Positions 36,762-45,666 are shown, counted from the first letter of the stretch. The stretch is 64,000 nucleotides of DNA from an uncultured Bacilli bacterium (GCA_905236535.1 CAJOQN010000006.1:1-64000), one strand, 5' to 3'. Notes: generated by a model not told the origin, from the sequence alone. Numbers and translations are program-made.

Positions 36762-37871
36762 CTATCTGTGAGATTTTGGATCTGTAGCGTCCGCGAGTGC
36801 GAGTCCTAAATAGAAGAAACACACGGTTAAAGGCGCCATAACGACCATTGGAGCGATGATAAGATATGGATGCGACATCCATGTGGTATCTTGAACTGCG
36901 GTCGTTAAAATTTGTCCTAAAGTGATATCTCCATCTTGAATACGGAAGGATAGATTGAAGTAGGAAAGACCAACTTCGCTCGAAATCGCTTCTGGAATCG
37001 CTGTGGAGACAACAGTGACAATAACAGACACCAAGTAAGGTAATAAGTTATGAGAAATCATTGCGACAGAGGATGAACCTAATGTTTGTGAAGCAATGTT
37101 ATATTCTCTATTACGAATAATAATAATTTGGTTACGAACAAATCCTGCTAAACCAAGCCATCCTAAGGCGCTTAATAACAAAGTGACGATTAAGAAGGCA
37201 TATTTTTCCATATATGGTTGGAAGAATTGCATCAACATAATATCCAAAAGAAGGGTTGGAATATTGTTGACGAAGTTTCTAAATTCAATAAGGATTGGGT
37301 CTAACCAACGGAAATAACCCCATAAGGAACCAATTAAGATTCCTAAAACGGTATCGATGACTGCGACAGTAACACCTAAAAGGAGAGATAATTGTGTCCC
37401 TTTCCATAAGCAGGACCACATATCTTGGCCTTCAAAATAGTTACCCATTCCACTATAGCAAACACCGAGCCAGTTCGTAGAGTTTGGCCCTAAAATATAA
37501 GCGTTCGCCGGGTCACCAAATTTACGTGGGTTTGGTAAAACCGCACCAGCTTCATTGATATAGAATGGATCATAGAATCTAATCATGGTCCCGAAAATTG
37601 TAAAGAAAAGTAAGACGAGAAGAACTAAGATACAAACGATGACAAGTGGGTTCTTTAAAAGATGTCTAAATGTCATTCTCCAATAGGAGTATGGAGCGCT
37701 ATCAAGTCTTTCAGACTTTTCACTAGATGCACCAATGACGGTAAAGAGACCTTTAACATTCTCATCTAAGGTGTCTTGAACAGGAACAGAAGATGCGAGG
37801 CGTGGATCTTCTTCGTTTATCTCATGAAAAAGGTTTTCAACTTCTTCTGGATTGTATTTAACTTTTGCCAT
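36762..37871 (-). CDS. oppC: Oligopeptide ABC transporter permease OppC
   Basis: A 369-residue permease with six helices and the permease EAA-like segment RNREYNIASQTLGSSSVAMI. The ~70-residue cytoplasmic start is rich in acidic residues (VENLFHEINEEDPRL) and longer than in most OppC. Preceded by AAAGGAG. Pairs with OppB. Confidence 0.92.
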   Translation of the reverse strand: MAKVKYNPEEVENLFHEINEEDPRLASSVPVQDTLDENVKGLFTVIGASSEKSERLDSAPYSYWRMTFRHLLKNPLVIVCILVLLVLLFFTIFGTMIRFYDPFYINEAGAVLPNPRKFGDPANAYILGPNSTNWLGVCYSGMGNYFEGQDMWSCLWKGTQLSLLLGVTVAVIDTVLGILIGSLWGYFRWLDPILIEFRNFVNNIPTLLLDIMLMQFFQPYMEKYAFLIVTLLLSALGWLGLAGFVRNQIIIIRNREYNIASQTLGSSSVAMISHNLLPYLVSVIVTVVSTAIPEAISSEVGLSYFNLSFRIQDGDITLGQILTTAVQDTTWMSHPYLIIAPMVVMAPLTVCFFYLGLALADATDPKSHR

Positions 37872-37886
37872 GCTTCTACTCCTTTC

Positions 37887-39059
37887 CTAATTTCCAAAAC
37901 TAATACGAGGATCAACCATCGCAGTAACAATATCACCAAGTAAATATGAGAGAACACTCAACAACGCCGAAATAAGAATAACTGCGATTAAAAGTGAAGC
38001 GTTATAAGTGTTATTTGCAACAATAATAGCTCTACCAATTCCTGGTATGCCGTAAATATTCTCAAGATAATAACTTCCAAAGAGGGCCCCAATAACCGCG
38101 CTTGGGAAAGTTCTCACGAGAGGAACGACCGCGTTTCTTAAAATATGAATTTTCATAATACGGCCTTCGGTTAAACCTTTAGAACGAGCAAATTTGACAT
38201 AGTCGGCGTTAAATTCATCGACCATGTAACGTCTGACCCATAGACCAATACCGGACATTCCAGTAAAGCCTGTGGTTAAAATCACTGGCAACCAAGACAA
38301 GAAGTTTTCAGCATCGTATGATCTTGGAAGCGCAAAAAGTCCACAAAGGATAGCCATCCAAATGTAGTAATATGCAATTCCAGGGATTGCATCAATTGTC
38401 ATAATATATGTTTTACCAACCTTATCAAAAATTCCATTTTGATATCTGGCCATAAGAATACCAAATGGATAGCCGAGACCAAGTTCAACGACGATAGAAA
38501 TAATGTTGATTCTAAAGCTTACCCACATTCTTGGGAAGATGTAATCAACAACATATCCACCATCTGGAAAACCCGGAAGATTATAAATGGTTCCAAAATT
38601 AATAACAGAAGTGTGGCAATCGAAAATTGTGGTGGCAATTCCGCCTGCAGAATCTGTACCTATGCTGGTGCGGCAGAGAGTTTTTGGGAAAGGTAAAATA
38701 TTATAGAAAAAGGTAACCAATTGTTTGATTAATGGTCCAGAAAAACCCATTTCTTCTTTCCAGTTATTACATAAAAGTTCGTTGACCATAGGGCTCTTAG
38801 GATTGTTGAAGAAAGTGGCACAAACTCTAGAGACAGGATAAGCCAAACGAACTAAAAAGAAAGTAACGATAATAGCGAGAGCAATAGAAATCAATGATGA
38901 TCCAATTCTTCTTAATGAGTAATGAAGCAATGGATGAGCAAAGATTTTTTGCACTCCGACAGTTTCACCAAAAAGGACTCTTTTTTTCACAAGAATAGAA
39001 AAGACAACAAACGCAATGATTACACCAATAATCGTATAACCAATTAGATAAGATGCCAT
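37887..39059 (-). CDS. oppB: Oligopeptide ABC transporter permease OppB
   Basis: A 390-residue permease. The EAA-like segment is NADYVKFARSKGLTEGRIM. An additional N-terminal helix (about 5-25) precedes the standard first helix (about 50-75). A large outside loop (about 80-165) follows the standard first helix. The AAAGGAGG site gives strong translation. A hairpin separates it from oppA upstream. Confidence 0.92.
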   Translation of the reverse strand: MASYLIGYTIIGVIIAFVVFSILVKKRVLFGETVGVQKIFAHPLLHYSLRRIGSSLISIALAIIVTFFLVRLAYPVSRVCATFFNNPKSPMVNELLCNNWKEEMGFSGPLIKQLVTFFYNILPFPKTLCRTSIGTDSAGGIATTIFDCHTSVINFGTIYNLPGFPDGGYVVDYIFPRMWVSFRINIISIVVELGLGYPFGILMARYQNGIFDKVGKTYIMTIDAIPGIAYYYIWMAILCGLFALPRSYDAENFLSWLPVILTTGFTGMSGIGLWVRRYMVDEFNADYVKFARSKGLTEGRIMKIHILRNAVVPLVRTFPSAVIGALFGSYYLENIYGIPGIGRAIIVANNTYNASLLIAVILISALLSVLSYLLGDIVTAMVDPRISFGN

Positions 39060-39086
39060 TTTTATTCCTCCTTTTTAAGCAATAAA

Positions 39087-39121
39087 TTAGGGCAGGGGCA
39101 ACAATGTGCCCCACACCCTAA
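39087..39121 (-). promoter_or_regulatory. Intercistronic hairpin between oppA and oppB
   Basis: On the minus strand TTAGGG...GGGGCA...TGCCCC...CCCTAA forms a long imperfect stem without a T run. Such hairpins usually protect the 3' end of the binding-protein part of the mRNA and raise OppA over the permeases. Confidence 0.6.
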
Positions 39122-39149
39122 TAATTAAATGAATTATGAACAACAAGAA

Positions 39150-41558
39150 TTAGTCTTTGTAGATATCTTGAAGAGCGTCGTGTGTTTTGAAATACTCTTC
39201 TTTGTCTTTTTGTTGTTCTTCACGAGCATGTTGTCTCTCTTCACGAGTCATAACTTCATCGAGGACATACATACCGGTTAAACGGTCGTTAGCAATACCG
39301 TAGGAAGCTGTTGGCATGAAGTAACCAGCACTTCTAGAAACGGACATGCTGTAGCCTTGACCGTTGTTGTTTTGTGGCAAATAGATGTAGAGCTCGTTGA
39401 TGAGATTGTATTCAGCTTTTGCGAATTTTGAATAACGAGCAGAGATGTCTTCAACTTCGTTAGCACCCTCGGCAACTAATTGTGTGTATTCTTCAAGAAG
39501 GTCGGTCTTAATAAGAGCATTTTTCGCTTCATTGAGAGCATAGTTGTCAACAGTGGCTTCTTTAATAAATGGGAAGACTGAAGACCAGTCACCACCTTTA
39601 ACGAAGGTGTTCATATAAGTAAGTGGATCACCATAGTCAGCACCCCAACCCCACATGATAGGAGCATAGTCGAAGCAGGCTTTACCAGTAGCTTGACCAG
39701 AAACATTATCACGGTTTGCAGAAGTGACTTCTGTAGTTGGGATGACATTGAAGATTTTTGTGACACCAGCTTCTTCTAAAGCACCAGTTTGGTTAAGCCT
39801 TTCATTCATAGATGCGATGACTTCTTCATCATCTTCTTTGGCATCATCTGAATAGTATTCAGACCAGTATTCGATGTTGATTGGGAAGGTGATTTTTGTG
39901 GCTTGTGAAGAATTATAAAGTTTGATGGCTTTAACAGCATCAATAACCAAAGCTTCAACTTCCGCTAATGTCTTTTGAGCAGTAGCGACTTGGCCTGGTT
40001 TGAGTTCATATGCAGCAGTACCTTCAACTGGGTTGTCTGGATCACCAGCACCACCAGCGAGACCTTGCTTTTCAGCATATTCGGTATAGTAATATTTTGT
40101 AACATAGTCGTTACCATCTTGATCGACAACGAATCCTTTTGGAACATAGGTGTAGACCTTTTCTTCGTTTCTGAGGGCAGCGGCTTTGTAGCTGTAATGT
40201 TTACTGAAGTAGAGTTCAAAGTCTAAGCTGTTCATAATAGCTTTACGAACTTCTTTGATTGATAAGGCATTAGCTGTATTTTTGATTGTTGTAGCGTTGC
40301 CACCTCTTGCATAAGATGTGGTTGAACCAGTCTTATCACGGGCCATAACAATGTTAGAACCATAGCAGTTACCAATGGTATCTAATAATCTGGCATTAAC
40401 GTGTGGATCATATGGATTTTCAAGTGTTCCATCTCCATCTGGACCTTCAACATATTTGGTCCATCCGACTTGGTCGTCATAACTGACGGAGAAACCATCA
40501 ACTCTGTCGGCTTCGAATTCTTTACGGACATAGTCTTTGGCCACACTACCGGTGATGACTCTATATTTTATCTTGTTAACAGTGATAGTGTTTTCAGCAT
40601 TCCAATATCCTTTATTAGAAGAATATTCGACAGTGGTGTCAGTGACTTTGCTTAAGAGATATGGTCCACAATAGAGGATCTTATCTTTATCAGTACCAAA
40701 GTTAGAGAACGAGACATCCTTAAGGAAGTATTTGTTAACAGGCAAGAAACAAGAATAGGTGAAAAGCGTTGGGAAGAATGATGCAGGTTGATTGAGTCTG
40801 TAAGTAACAGTTCTATTTTGATCATTTGCAACGACACCAAGTCTAGATCCGTTTTTGATGTTTGGAATATCTGCGGCAGCAACTTGATCATCGCCATCAG
40901 CATATTCTAAATGCCAAATTGTTGGGGTTTCGCTTTTGATCCATTTGTTAATATCCTTAGCAGCTTGGGTTGGATTATTGTCAGGATCATAGTTGAGTTT
41001 GCCTTCTTTTTTGTCGGCTTTAAGTTTGGTGTAGGCATAATACTCTGCGCCACCTCTAATAAAGGTATAAACAAGGTATTGTAATTCGGAGCCGTTTGAA
41101 TAAGTTAGAACTTGTTCAGCGGTTGTGCGCCAGTCAGAAGCTTCAACAAATTGAGGTGTCTTTTTACCATCGACATTGGCTTTGTATTGGGCGCCATCAT
41201 AAGTTTGCCATTTGACGCCTTCTCTAACGGTGAATGTGAATTCGGTGTAGTCATCGTTCTTTGTAACTTTTGTAGCAAGATTCTTAACTAAAGCACCATA
41301 AGAGTTGTGTGAAAGTAAAGCATCGACAAAGTTTGCAAAGTGTTGAGCATTGGCGGATTGCGCAGACTTCAAATAGTTAAGAGATCCAATTGAAGAGCCA
41401 AGTAATCCGTTGTACTCATTACGAGCTACTCTACCTGCTAATCCATATCTAGTTAAAACTTCATTTTCAGGAATAGTAAAAGTTTTCGGGCCAGAAGAAC
41501 AGGCGGACATAATCACTGCTAGCGACATAATCATTAGTGATTTACCTTTTAGATTCAT
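39150..41558 (-). CDS. oppA: Oligopeptide-binding lipoprotein OppA (SBP family 5)
   Basis: An 802-residue lipoprotein that captures peptides for OppBCDF. Signal peptide with lipobox LAVIMSAC (Cys19). The mature part has the family 5 features FTVREGVKWQTYDGAQY and CGPYLLSKV, a large insertion around 480-560 (AGGAGDPDNPVEG), and a charged C-terminal end rich in Glu/Lys (EERQHAREEQQKDKEE). Much longer than the usual ~540-600 residues. Start ATG 41558 has AAAAGGAGG; the upstream frame is not needed. First gene of the six-gene operon. Confidence 0.92.
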   Translation of the reverse strand: MNLKGKSLMIMSLAVIMSACSSGPKTFTIPENEVLTRYGLAGRVARNEYNGLLGSSIGSLNYLKSAQSANAQHFANFVDALLSHNSYGALVKNLATKVTKNDDYTEFTFTVREGVKWQTYDGAQYKANVDGKKTPQFVEASDWRTTAEQVLTYSNGSELQYLVYTFIRGGAEYYAYTKLKADKKEGKLNYDPDNNPTQAAKDINKWIKSETPTIWHLEYADGDDQVAAADIPNIKNGSRLGVVANDQNRTVTYRLNQPASFFPTLFTYSCFLPVNKYFLKDVSFSNFGTDKDKILYCGPYLLSKVTDTTVEYSSNKGYWNAENTITVNKIKYRVITGSVAKDYVRKEFEADRVDGFSVSYDDQVGWTKYVEGPDGDGTLENPYDPHVNARLLDTIGNCYGSNIVMARDKTGSTTSYARGGNATTIKNTANALSIKEVRKAIMNSLDFELYFSKHYSYKAAALRNEEKVYTYVPKGFVVDQDGNDYVTKYYYTEYAEKQGLAGGAGDPDNPVEGTAAYELKPGQVATAQKTLAEVEALVIDAVKAIKLYNSSQATKITFPINIEYWSEYYSDDAKEDDEEVIASMNERLNQTGALEEAGVTKIFNVIPTTEVTSANRDNVSGQATGKACFDYAPIMWGWGADYGDPLTYMNTFVKGGDWSSVFPFIKEATVDNYALNEAKNALIKTDLLEEYTQLVAEGANEVEDISARYSKFAKAEYNLINELYIYLPQNNNGQGYSMSVSRSAGYFMPTASYGIANDRLTGMYVLDEVMTREERQHAREEQQKDKEEYFKTHDALQDIYKD

Positions 41559-41588
41559 AATTTTTCCTCCTTTTCTAAAATATTTATT

Positions 41589-41604
41589 CAATCATGAATG
41601 ATTG
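41589..41604. promoter_or_regulatory. Palindrome upstream of oppA, possible operator
   Basis: CAATCAT-GA-ATGATTG has perfect 7-bp arms and lies 31-46 bases before the oppA start codon, in the region where its promoter must lie. The controlling protein is unknown. Confidence 0.45.
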
Positions 41605-41670
41605 TTTAAAAGAATACTCTTTTTTCGCGCATTTAACAAATATTTATTTATGCGCATATATGATATAAGT

Positions 41671-41695
41671 AAAAAATGTGTGCTTTGCACACATG
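41671..41695 (-). terminator. Terminator of the 41721-42101 gene
   Basis: On the minus strand GTGTGC-AAA-GCACAC is followed by ATTTTTT. Confidence 0.8.
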
Positions 41696-41720
41696 TGTAT
41701 AAAAATAGAAAATAAAAATA

Positions 41721-42101
41721 TTAAATAGCAAACGGAAGCGGGTAAGAACCAGCAATAAAAGCCCAAGCTTCAAAAACTAATCCAACACTTAATAAAATCG
41801 CCGAAGCAAAGAAAAACGGAAAACGAATTGTCCACGCTTTACATTTGATCTCTTTTTCGACTTTTCCATCATAATTTTTAGTCTTTCTTCTGTGCCTTGC
41901 AATTTGAATATCAGCGATGACAAAGCCAAGCAAAAAATAAGTCGCAGTGATGGCCCAAAGGAGGTAAACATAAGGAAATGGATCAAGATTTAAGGATGGA
42001 ATACAAGTAATACCATAAATGCCAAAGGGAACGCCAAGCCCCACTACGGCTAGCACTGATCCAATGATATATATTAGAGGTGATTTGAATGGATTTTTCA
42101 T
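41721..42101 (-). CDS. Three-helix membrane protein, unknown
   Basis: A 126-residue protein with helices near 7-28, 42-63 and 94-117, and a basic loop (RHRRKTKNYDG) between the second and third. No family recognised. The ATG at 42101 has a TATTAT 7 bases upstream and no Shine-Dalgarno sequence; an in-frame codon ten positions earlier lies beyond the promoter. Divergent from the TupA-like gene. Confidence 0.65.
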   Translation of the reverse strand: MKNPFKSPLIYIIGSVLAVVGLGVPFGIYGITCIPSLNLDPFPYVYLLWAITATYFLLGFVIADIQIARHRRKTKNYDGKVEKEIKCKAWTIRFPFFFASAILLSVGLVFEAWAFIAGSYPLPFAI

Positions 42102-42108
42102 CGTAAAT

Positions 42109-42114
42109 ATAATA
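42109..42114 (-). promoter_or_regulatory. Leaderless -10 box of the 41721-42101 gene
   Basis: TATTAT, then 7 bases (ATTTACG), then ATG 42101. Confidence 0.55.
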
Positions 42115-42147
42115 CTACATATTCTAGTCAAACAAAGAGAGAAAGAT

Positions 42148-42153
42148 TATACT
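42148..42153 (+). promoter_or_regulatory. Leaderless promoter of the TupA-like gene
   Basis: TATACT, GAAAAT, then ATG 42160. TAGTCA (four of six -35 consensus bases) lies 17 bases before the -10. Confidence 0.55.
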
Positions 42154-42159
42154 GAAAAT

Positions 42160-43074
42160 ATGCCAAACCCAAATTTAAAAGAGAACAAACTTAAGCGTCT
42201 ATTAGTCGCCCCTTTTCGAAATGTTGTTAAGGCATTTTCAAAGACCCAATATGTTAAGTTTCAATATAAATATATTACACACCATAGGTTAAATTTAAAG
42301 AATCCGATTAGGTATACCGAAAAGCTTCAATATTTAAGATTAAAGGTTTATCCAAAATGGGATCTTGTTTCAAAGTGTGCGGGTAGAGTGGGTCTTAGAG
42401 ACTATATAAAAGAATGTGGTTTTGAAGATAATCTTGTGCAAATCTATGGTGTTTATGACAGATTTGAAGATATCAATTTTGAGGAATTGCCAAATCAATT
42501 TGTGATGAAATGTACCCATGCATGTGCTTTTAATTACCTTTGTTTCGATAAATCACAACTTAAGACAGAAGAGTTGAGGAAAAAATTTAATCGTTGGTTA
42601 AAAACTAATTATGGCAAAAAGACGGTTGAACTCCACTACTCAAAGATTAAACCGCAAATTATAATTGAAAAATTTTTATTTGAAAAAGATTGGCTTCCTG
42701 TTGAATACAAGATTCATGTATTTAATGGTGTGGCGAAAAGTATGTATGTTGTCACCTCAAGAAATAAAGATATTAGATACAACAATTACTATATTGATTG
42801 GACTCCATTTGATGGTTCCCAATTTAATGGCTGGAAGAAAACTGATTATGAAATAGAAAAGCCCACCAATTGGGATGAGATGGTGAAGTTAGCCGAAGCA
42901 TTAGCCAAGCCATTCCCGTTCGTTAGAGTGGACTTATATAATATCGAAGGTAAAATTTATATTTCAGAGATGACCTTCACTCCCGCGAAAGGCACATTGA
43001 TTCTTGATGATGATAAATGCGACTTTGAAATGGGTGAATGGTTAGATATATCTATGTACCTTACTTCCAAGTAG
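42160..43074 (+). CDS. TupA-like ATP-grasp protein (surface polysaccharide type)
   Basis: A 304-residue member of the TupA-like ATP-grasp family, known from teichuronopeptide and capsule gene clusters. Blocks seen are NPIRYTEKLQYLRLKVY, VMKCTHACAFN (nucleotide-binding region), IIIEKFLFE and VDLYNIEGKIYISEMTFTP (metal-binding region). It should ligate an amino acid or similar group to a glycan or lipid carrier. Start ATG 42160 is the leaderless one; the open frame upstream is not coding. Its 3' end overlaps the convergent lipoprotein gene by 14 bases. Confidence 0.85.
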   Translation: MPNPNLKENKLKRLLVAPFRNVVKAFSKTQYVKFQYKYITHHRLNLKNPIRYTEKLQYLRLKVYPKWDLVSKCAGRVGLRDYIKECGFEDNLVQIYGVYDRFEDINFEELPNQFVMKCTHACAFNYLCFDKSQLKTEELRKKFNRWLKTNYGKKTVELHYSKIKPQIIIEKFLFEKDWLPVEYKIHVFNGVAKSMYVVTSRNKDIRYNNYYIDWTPFDGSQFNGWKKTDYEIEKPTNWDEMVKLAEALAKPFPFVRVDLYNIEGKIYISEMTFTPAKGTLILDDDKCDFEMGEWLDISMYLTSK

Positions 43075-44002
43075 TGTCTGGCATGAAGATCTCATAGAGC
43101 ATAAGGGAATAATCTAATTCAACATGGTTACCATTCCCATCTTTTAGATATCCCATTGGATTATCGGTAATATTATCTCTATCAAAATCATATTCAACAG
43201 AAATTCCACAGACTCGTGTAAGGTGTCTATTCCCAAGTCTAAAGCCAAAGAATTTATATGGTGGATTAAACGGATCTTCTTTTGGGTTGGTCTTAATGTT
43301 ATCAATCTTATAAGAGAAGGTATTTTTATCATATCCATCTTCAGTTTTAGAATATAGGCTAATTTTCAATGTAACGCCTGTTTCTAAATAATTAGAAACA
43401 TTTTCATTTTCTTCCACGATGCCATTATCATTAAAATCATATTCACCAGCGTGAGTGTAATCATATGATGCTTTAAATGACATTGCGATGTAATTTAAGT
43501 TATCAGTTTCCTTGCTAAAAATTGCACCAAAACCATCTTCATCAATCTGCACTCTCGCTTGTTGATAACGACCATGACAGAACATTTGACCATCGAACAA
43601 CTTGGATAAATAACCATATCTAAAGAAAGAATTAGTCCTTGATAATTTTCTGGTTGGTCCATACCCAACATCTAAATAAAAGTCTGAATCGCCAGAGAAA
43701 TAATCATCTACATATGTCAAATTTTGTTGAGCCTCTTCATCACAAAGTCTAAAGTTTTGATCGTTGTATGATTCAAAGACATAGTCTGAATCGCTTGAAA
43801 GATTATATTCATTAGTGTTAACAATTTGATTTTTCTCATTTTTTGGATCAATTTTTGTATTCCAAACACGATAATAATCCTTTTGGAAATTCCCGGAATT
43901 ATAGGCATCGCCAGAATAATATTCTTTTAAGCCATAACCACACGCTGAAAGGGTCATCGCAAAAAAGGAAACAGATAACATAGCTAACCTTTTAAATTTC
44001 AT
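43061..44002 (-). CDS. Lipoprotein, unknown function
   Basis: A 313-residue predicted lipoprotein with signal peptide and lipobox TLSAC (Cys21). The mature part is beta-rich, with many Tyr/Asp/Asn residues and the pattern FNDNGIVEENENVSN similar to a calcium loop (Asp-x-Asn-Asn). Two regions (MSFKASYDY and VEYDFDRDNITDN) suggest a jelly-roll glycan-binding fold, not proven. The start (AAAGGAGAG) lies inside the end of the upstream membrane-protein gene, so both are translated from one mRNA. Confidence 0.7.
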   Translation of the reverse strand: MKFKRLAMLSVSFFAMTLSACGYGLKEYYSGDAYNSGNFQKDYYRVWNTKIDPKNEKNQIVNTNEYNLSSDSDYVFESYNDQNFRLCDEEAQQNLTYVDDYFSGDSDFYLDVGYGPTRKLSRTNSFFRYGYLSKLFDGQMFCHGRYQQARVQIDEDGFGAIFSKETDNLNYIAMSFKASYDYTHAGEYDFNDNGIVEENENVSNYLETGVTLKISLYSKTEDGYDKNTFSYKIDNIKTNPKEDPFNPPYKFFGFRLGNRHLTRVCGISVEYDFDRDNITDNPMGYLKDGNGNHVELDYSLMLYEIFMPDTTWK

Positions 44003-45401
44003 ATTCGCTCTCCTTTCCATAAATGGGCGCTTCAGCTTCAATTGAAACCGTTTTTTTTACTTCGTTATTTTTTGAATTTGTAACTTTAAACATATATCCA
44101 ATAAAGAAAATAGCAATTAAAAATAAACCGTTCGTATATATCGGAGATAAGTTATTATAGCGAAGAAGCGGTTGAGCGTCGTAGTTAATAAGGGAATAAA
44201 CAAAGAATGATGAAACAAAGCCAAGAATTAAAGATTTGGTCAATATGTCATCATTACCTTTGACGTAATAATCACTAATCGTACTTCTTGTAAAAACAAA
44301 ATCGATAACAAGGACAACAAGCCCTAAAACACCGCTGGTAATAATTGTGTCAAACAAGATGGAATTAGAAATATCTACTTCTGTTCCAATTGGATACCAT
44401 CCAATGATGGTATTAGAGCCAAAAGCGTATTTTAAAATCAAATTATAATTAACGACAAAACGATTGGAATTAAAGAGCCTGTTAAGAATTTGATGAGAGG
44501 CGATGAAATTTCTAAATCCTTCAGTCCAACCCCACAATGTTTGAGCGTTTAAAACAAGAATAATAAAAGCAATTAAAATAACAATTAAAAATCCAATTAT
44601 TATCCATTTTAGGATTTGAGATCCTTTAATAACTTTCTTTCCAAATAAGATGATAAGAGTAATGATCACTAATAACAAAACATCAGTGATGATTGTAATT
44701 TTGATTGGCATGGTTAATAAAGCAATAAGTCCAATGGCAGCGTAGATCGCATATATTGAGAATTTAAGTTTTTCTTTTTTTGGTGAAATAAAGAATAAAG
44801 CGATAACGCTAGAAGACAAAACAGAAGGAAATAAAGTAAAGTATTGGATTGAAACTTCTTGGAATTTAAATCCCATTAAGAAATACGCTGTTTCACCAAT
44901 TGGGGTTGAAGATATTCCACCATCATAATAAACATAATGTTTAGCGTGAATAATCGTATAGAATGGAACGAACTGAATCATCGTAAAGAAATAAGATATC
45001 AAAACAATTAAAGCAATGCCGCCATAAATGGCGATTAAAGCTTTGGACATATCAAATTTGGAATTAACTCCAGAGAAATATCCCATCGCAGCAAAAGCCA
45101 AAAGGCCGACAGGAAGGAAAATAGATTCAGCTAGGCTCAATCCACCTCCACTAGCAAATGGACTAAGCGCGGAAATTAATCCAAAGATAAAAAGAGGAAT
45201 AGCAAAAAATAGGACGGAGATAAAGCCATCTTTTTTAATTTCTCTCACAGAGATAATGCCCATTAGGATGGCAATAACAATTCCCAATGAAGCAAAGACA
45301 ATAAAGGAATTGGATAAACCAAAACTAATAAACGCTAAAACTTCTAGAATGAGAAAGAGGGTAATCGTGCTAATAGTTTCTAAAGTTGTATTTCTATTCA
45401 T
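43992..45401 (-). CDS. Polytopic membrane protein, O-antigen-polymerase/ligase-like
   Basis: A 469-residue protein with about twelve helices and a large outside loop around 140-190 and 290-350. Helix layout and the LWGWTEGFRNFIASHQILNRL loop resemble Wzy/O-antigen ligase-like proteins, but no diagnostic residues are readable, so this is a low-grade guess. It starts at ATG 45401 from an extended -10 TGGTATAAT with 7 bases between. The lipoprotein gene follows with an 11-base overlap and is probably its partner. Confidence 0.6.
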   Translation of the reverse strand: MNRNTTLETISTITLFLILEVLAFISFGLSNSFIVFASLGIVIAILMGIISVREIKKDGFISVLFFAIPLFIFGLISALSPFASGGGLSLAESIFLPVGLLAFAAMGYFSGVNSKFDMSKALIAIYGGIALIVLISYFFTMIQFVPFYTIIHAKHYVYYDGGISSTPIGETAYFLMGFKFQEVSIQYFTLFPSVLSSSVIALFFISPKKEKLKFSIYAIYAAIGLIALLTMPIKITIITDVLLLVIITLIILFGKKVIKGSQILKWIIIGFLIVILIAFIILVLNAQTLWGWTEGFRNFIASHQILNRLFNSNRFVVNYNLILKYAFGSNTIIGWYPIGTEVDISNSILFDTIITSGVLGLVVLVIDFVFTRSTISDYYVKGNDDILTKSLILGFVSSFFVYSLINYDAQPLLRYNNLSPIYTNGLFLIAIFFIGYMFKVTNSKNNEVKKTVSIEAEAPIYGKESEYEI

Positions 45402-45408
45402 CTTTACC

Positions 45409-45417
45409 ATTATACCA
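45409..45417 (-). promoter_or_regulatory. Leaderless extended -10 promoter
   Basis: TGGTATAAT on the minus strand, then GGTAAAG, then ATG 45401. An upstream in-frame ATG lies inside the -10 box and cannot be the start. Confidence 0.65.
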
Positions 45418-45432
45418 GTCTATTTAAAAAAG

Positions 45433-45464
45433 AAAAAACCGTCATAATATTAAGACGGCTTTTT
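45433..45464. terminator. Bidirectional terminator
   Basis: CCGTC...GACGG stem with AAAAAA on one side and TTTTT on the other. It would end the short minus transcript at 45503-45553 before the membrane-protein promoter. Confidence 0.75.
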
Positions 45465-45502
45465 GAAGAATAAATCTTCTATATATGTGTCAGGAGTAAG
45501 CG

Positions 45503-45553
45503 TTACTCCCGATTAGCCCAGGTCGATAAAGCGTTAAAAGTGTTCATACGCAT
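45503..45553 (-). CDS. Candidate 16-codon peptide gene
   Basis: An ORF MRMNTFNALSTWANRE with AAAGGGAG before the first ATG (4 bases) or before the second ATG at 45547 (9 bases, the better spacing, giving 14 residues). Upstream is TATATAAAT; downstream a hairpin GGAGTAA-CGC-TTACTCC begins at the stop codon, and a terminator follows. It looks like a self-contained short unit. Alternatives are a small RNA or a leader peptide for the membrane-protein gene at 43992. Confidence 0.45.
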   Translation of the reverse strand: MRMNTFNALSTWANRE

Positions 45554-45632
45554 AATCTCCCTTTGATATATTTATATACCTCAACACAAAATATAACACA
45601 AAAGATAAAAACAATCAGTTTTTTATTTTTGA

Positions 45633-45660
45633 TTGAAACGAAAAAGTAAAGTAATATTAA
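45633..45660 (+). promoter_or_regulatory. Leaderless promoter of the XRE gene
   Basis: TTGAAA (45633-45638), 16 bases, TATTAA (45655-45660), then 6 bases to ATG 45667. No Shine-Dalgarno sequence. Confidence 0.55.
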
Positions 45661-45666
45661 TATGCA

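Noticed and set aside
42102..42131. Upstream start for the 41721 gene ten codons earlier
   Set aside because: The extra codons run through the -10 box; ATG 42101 fits the leaderless layout.
45490..45560. Resemblance of the short RNA (CCTGGGC, AGTAACGCTTA) to parts of Bacillus SRP RNA
   Set aside because: The conserved GGAAGGAAGCAG apical core of SRP RNA is absent and length is far too short.
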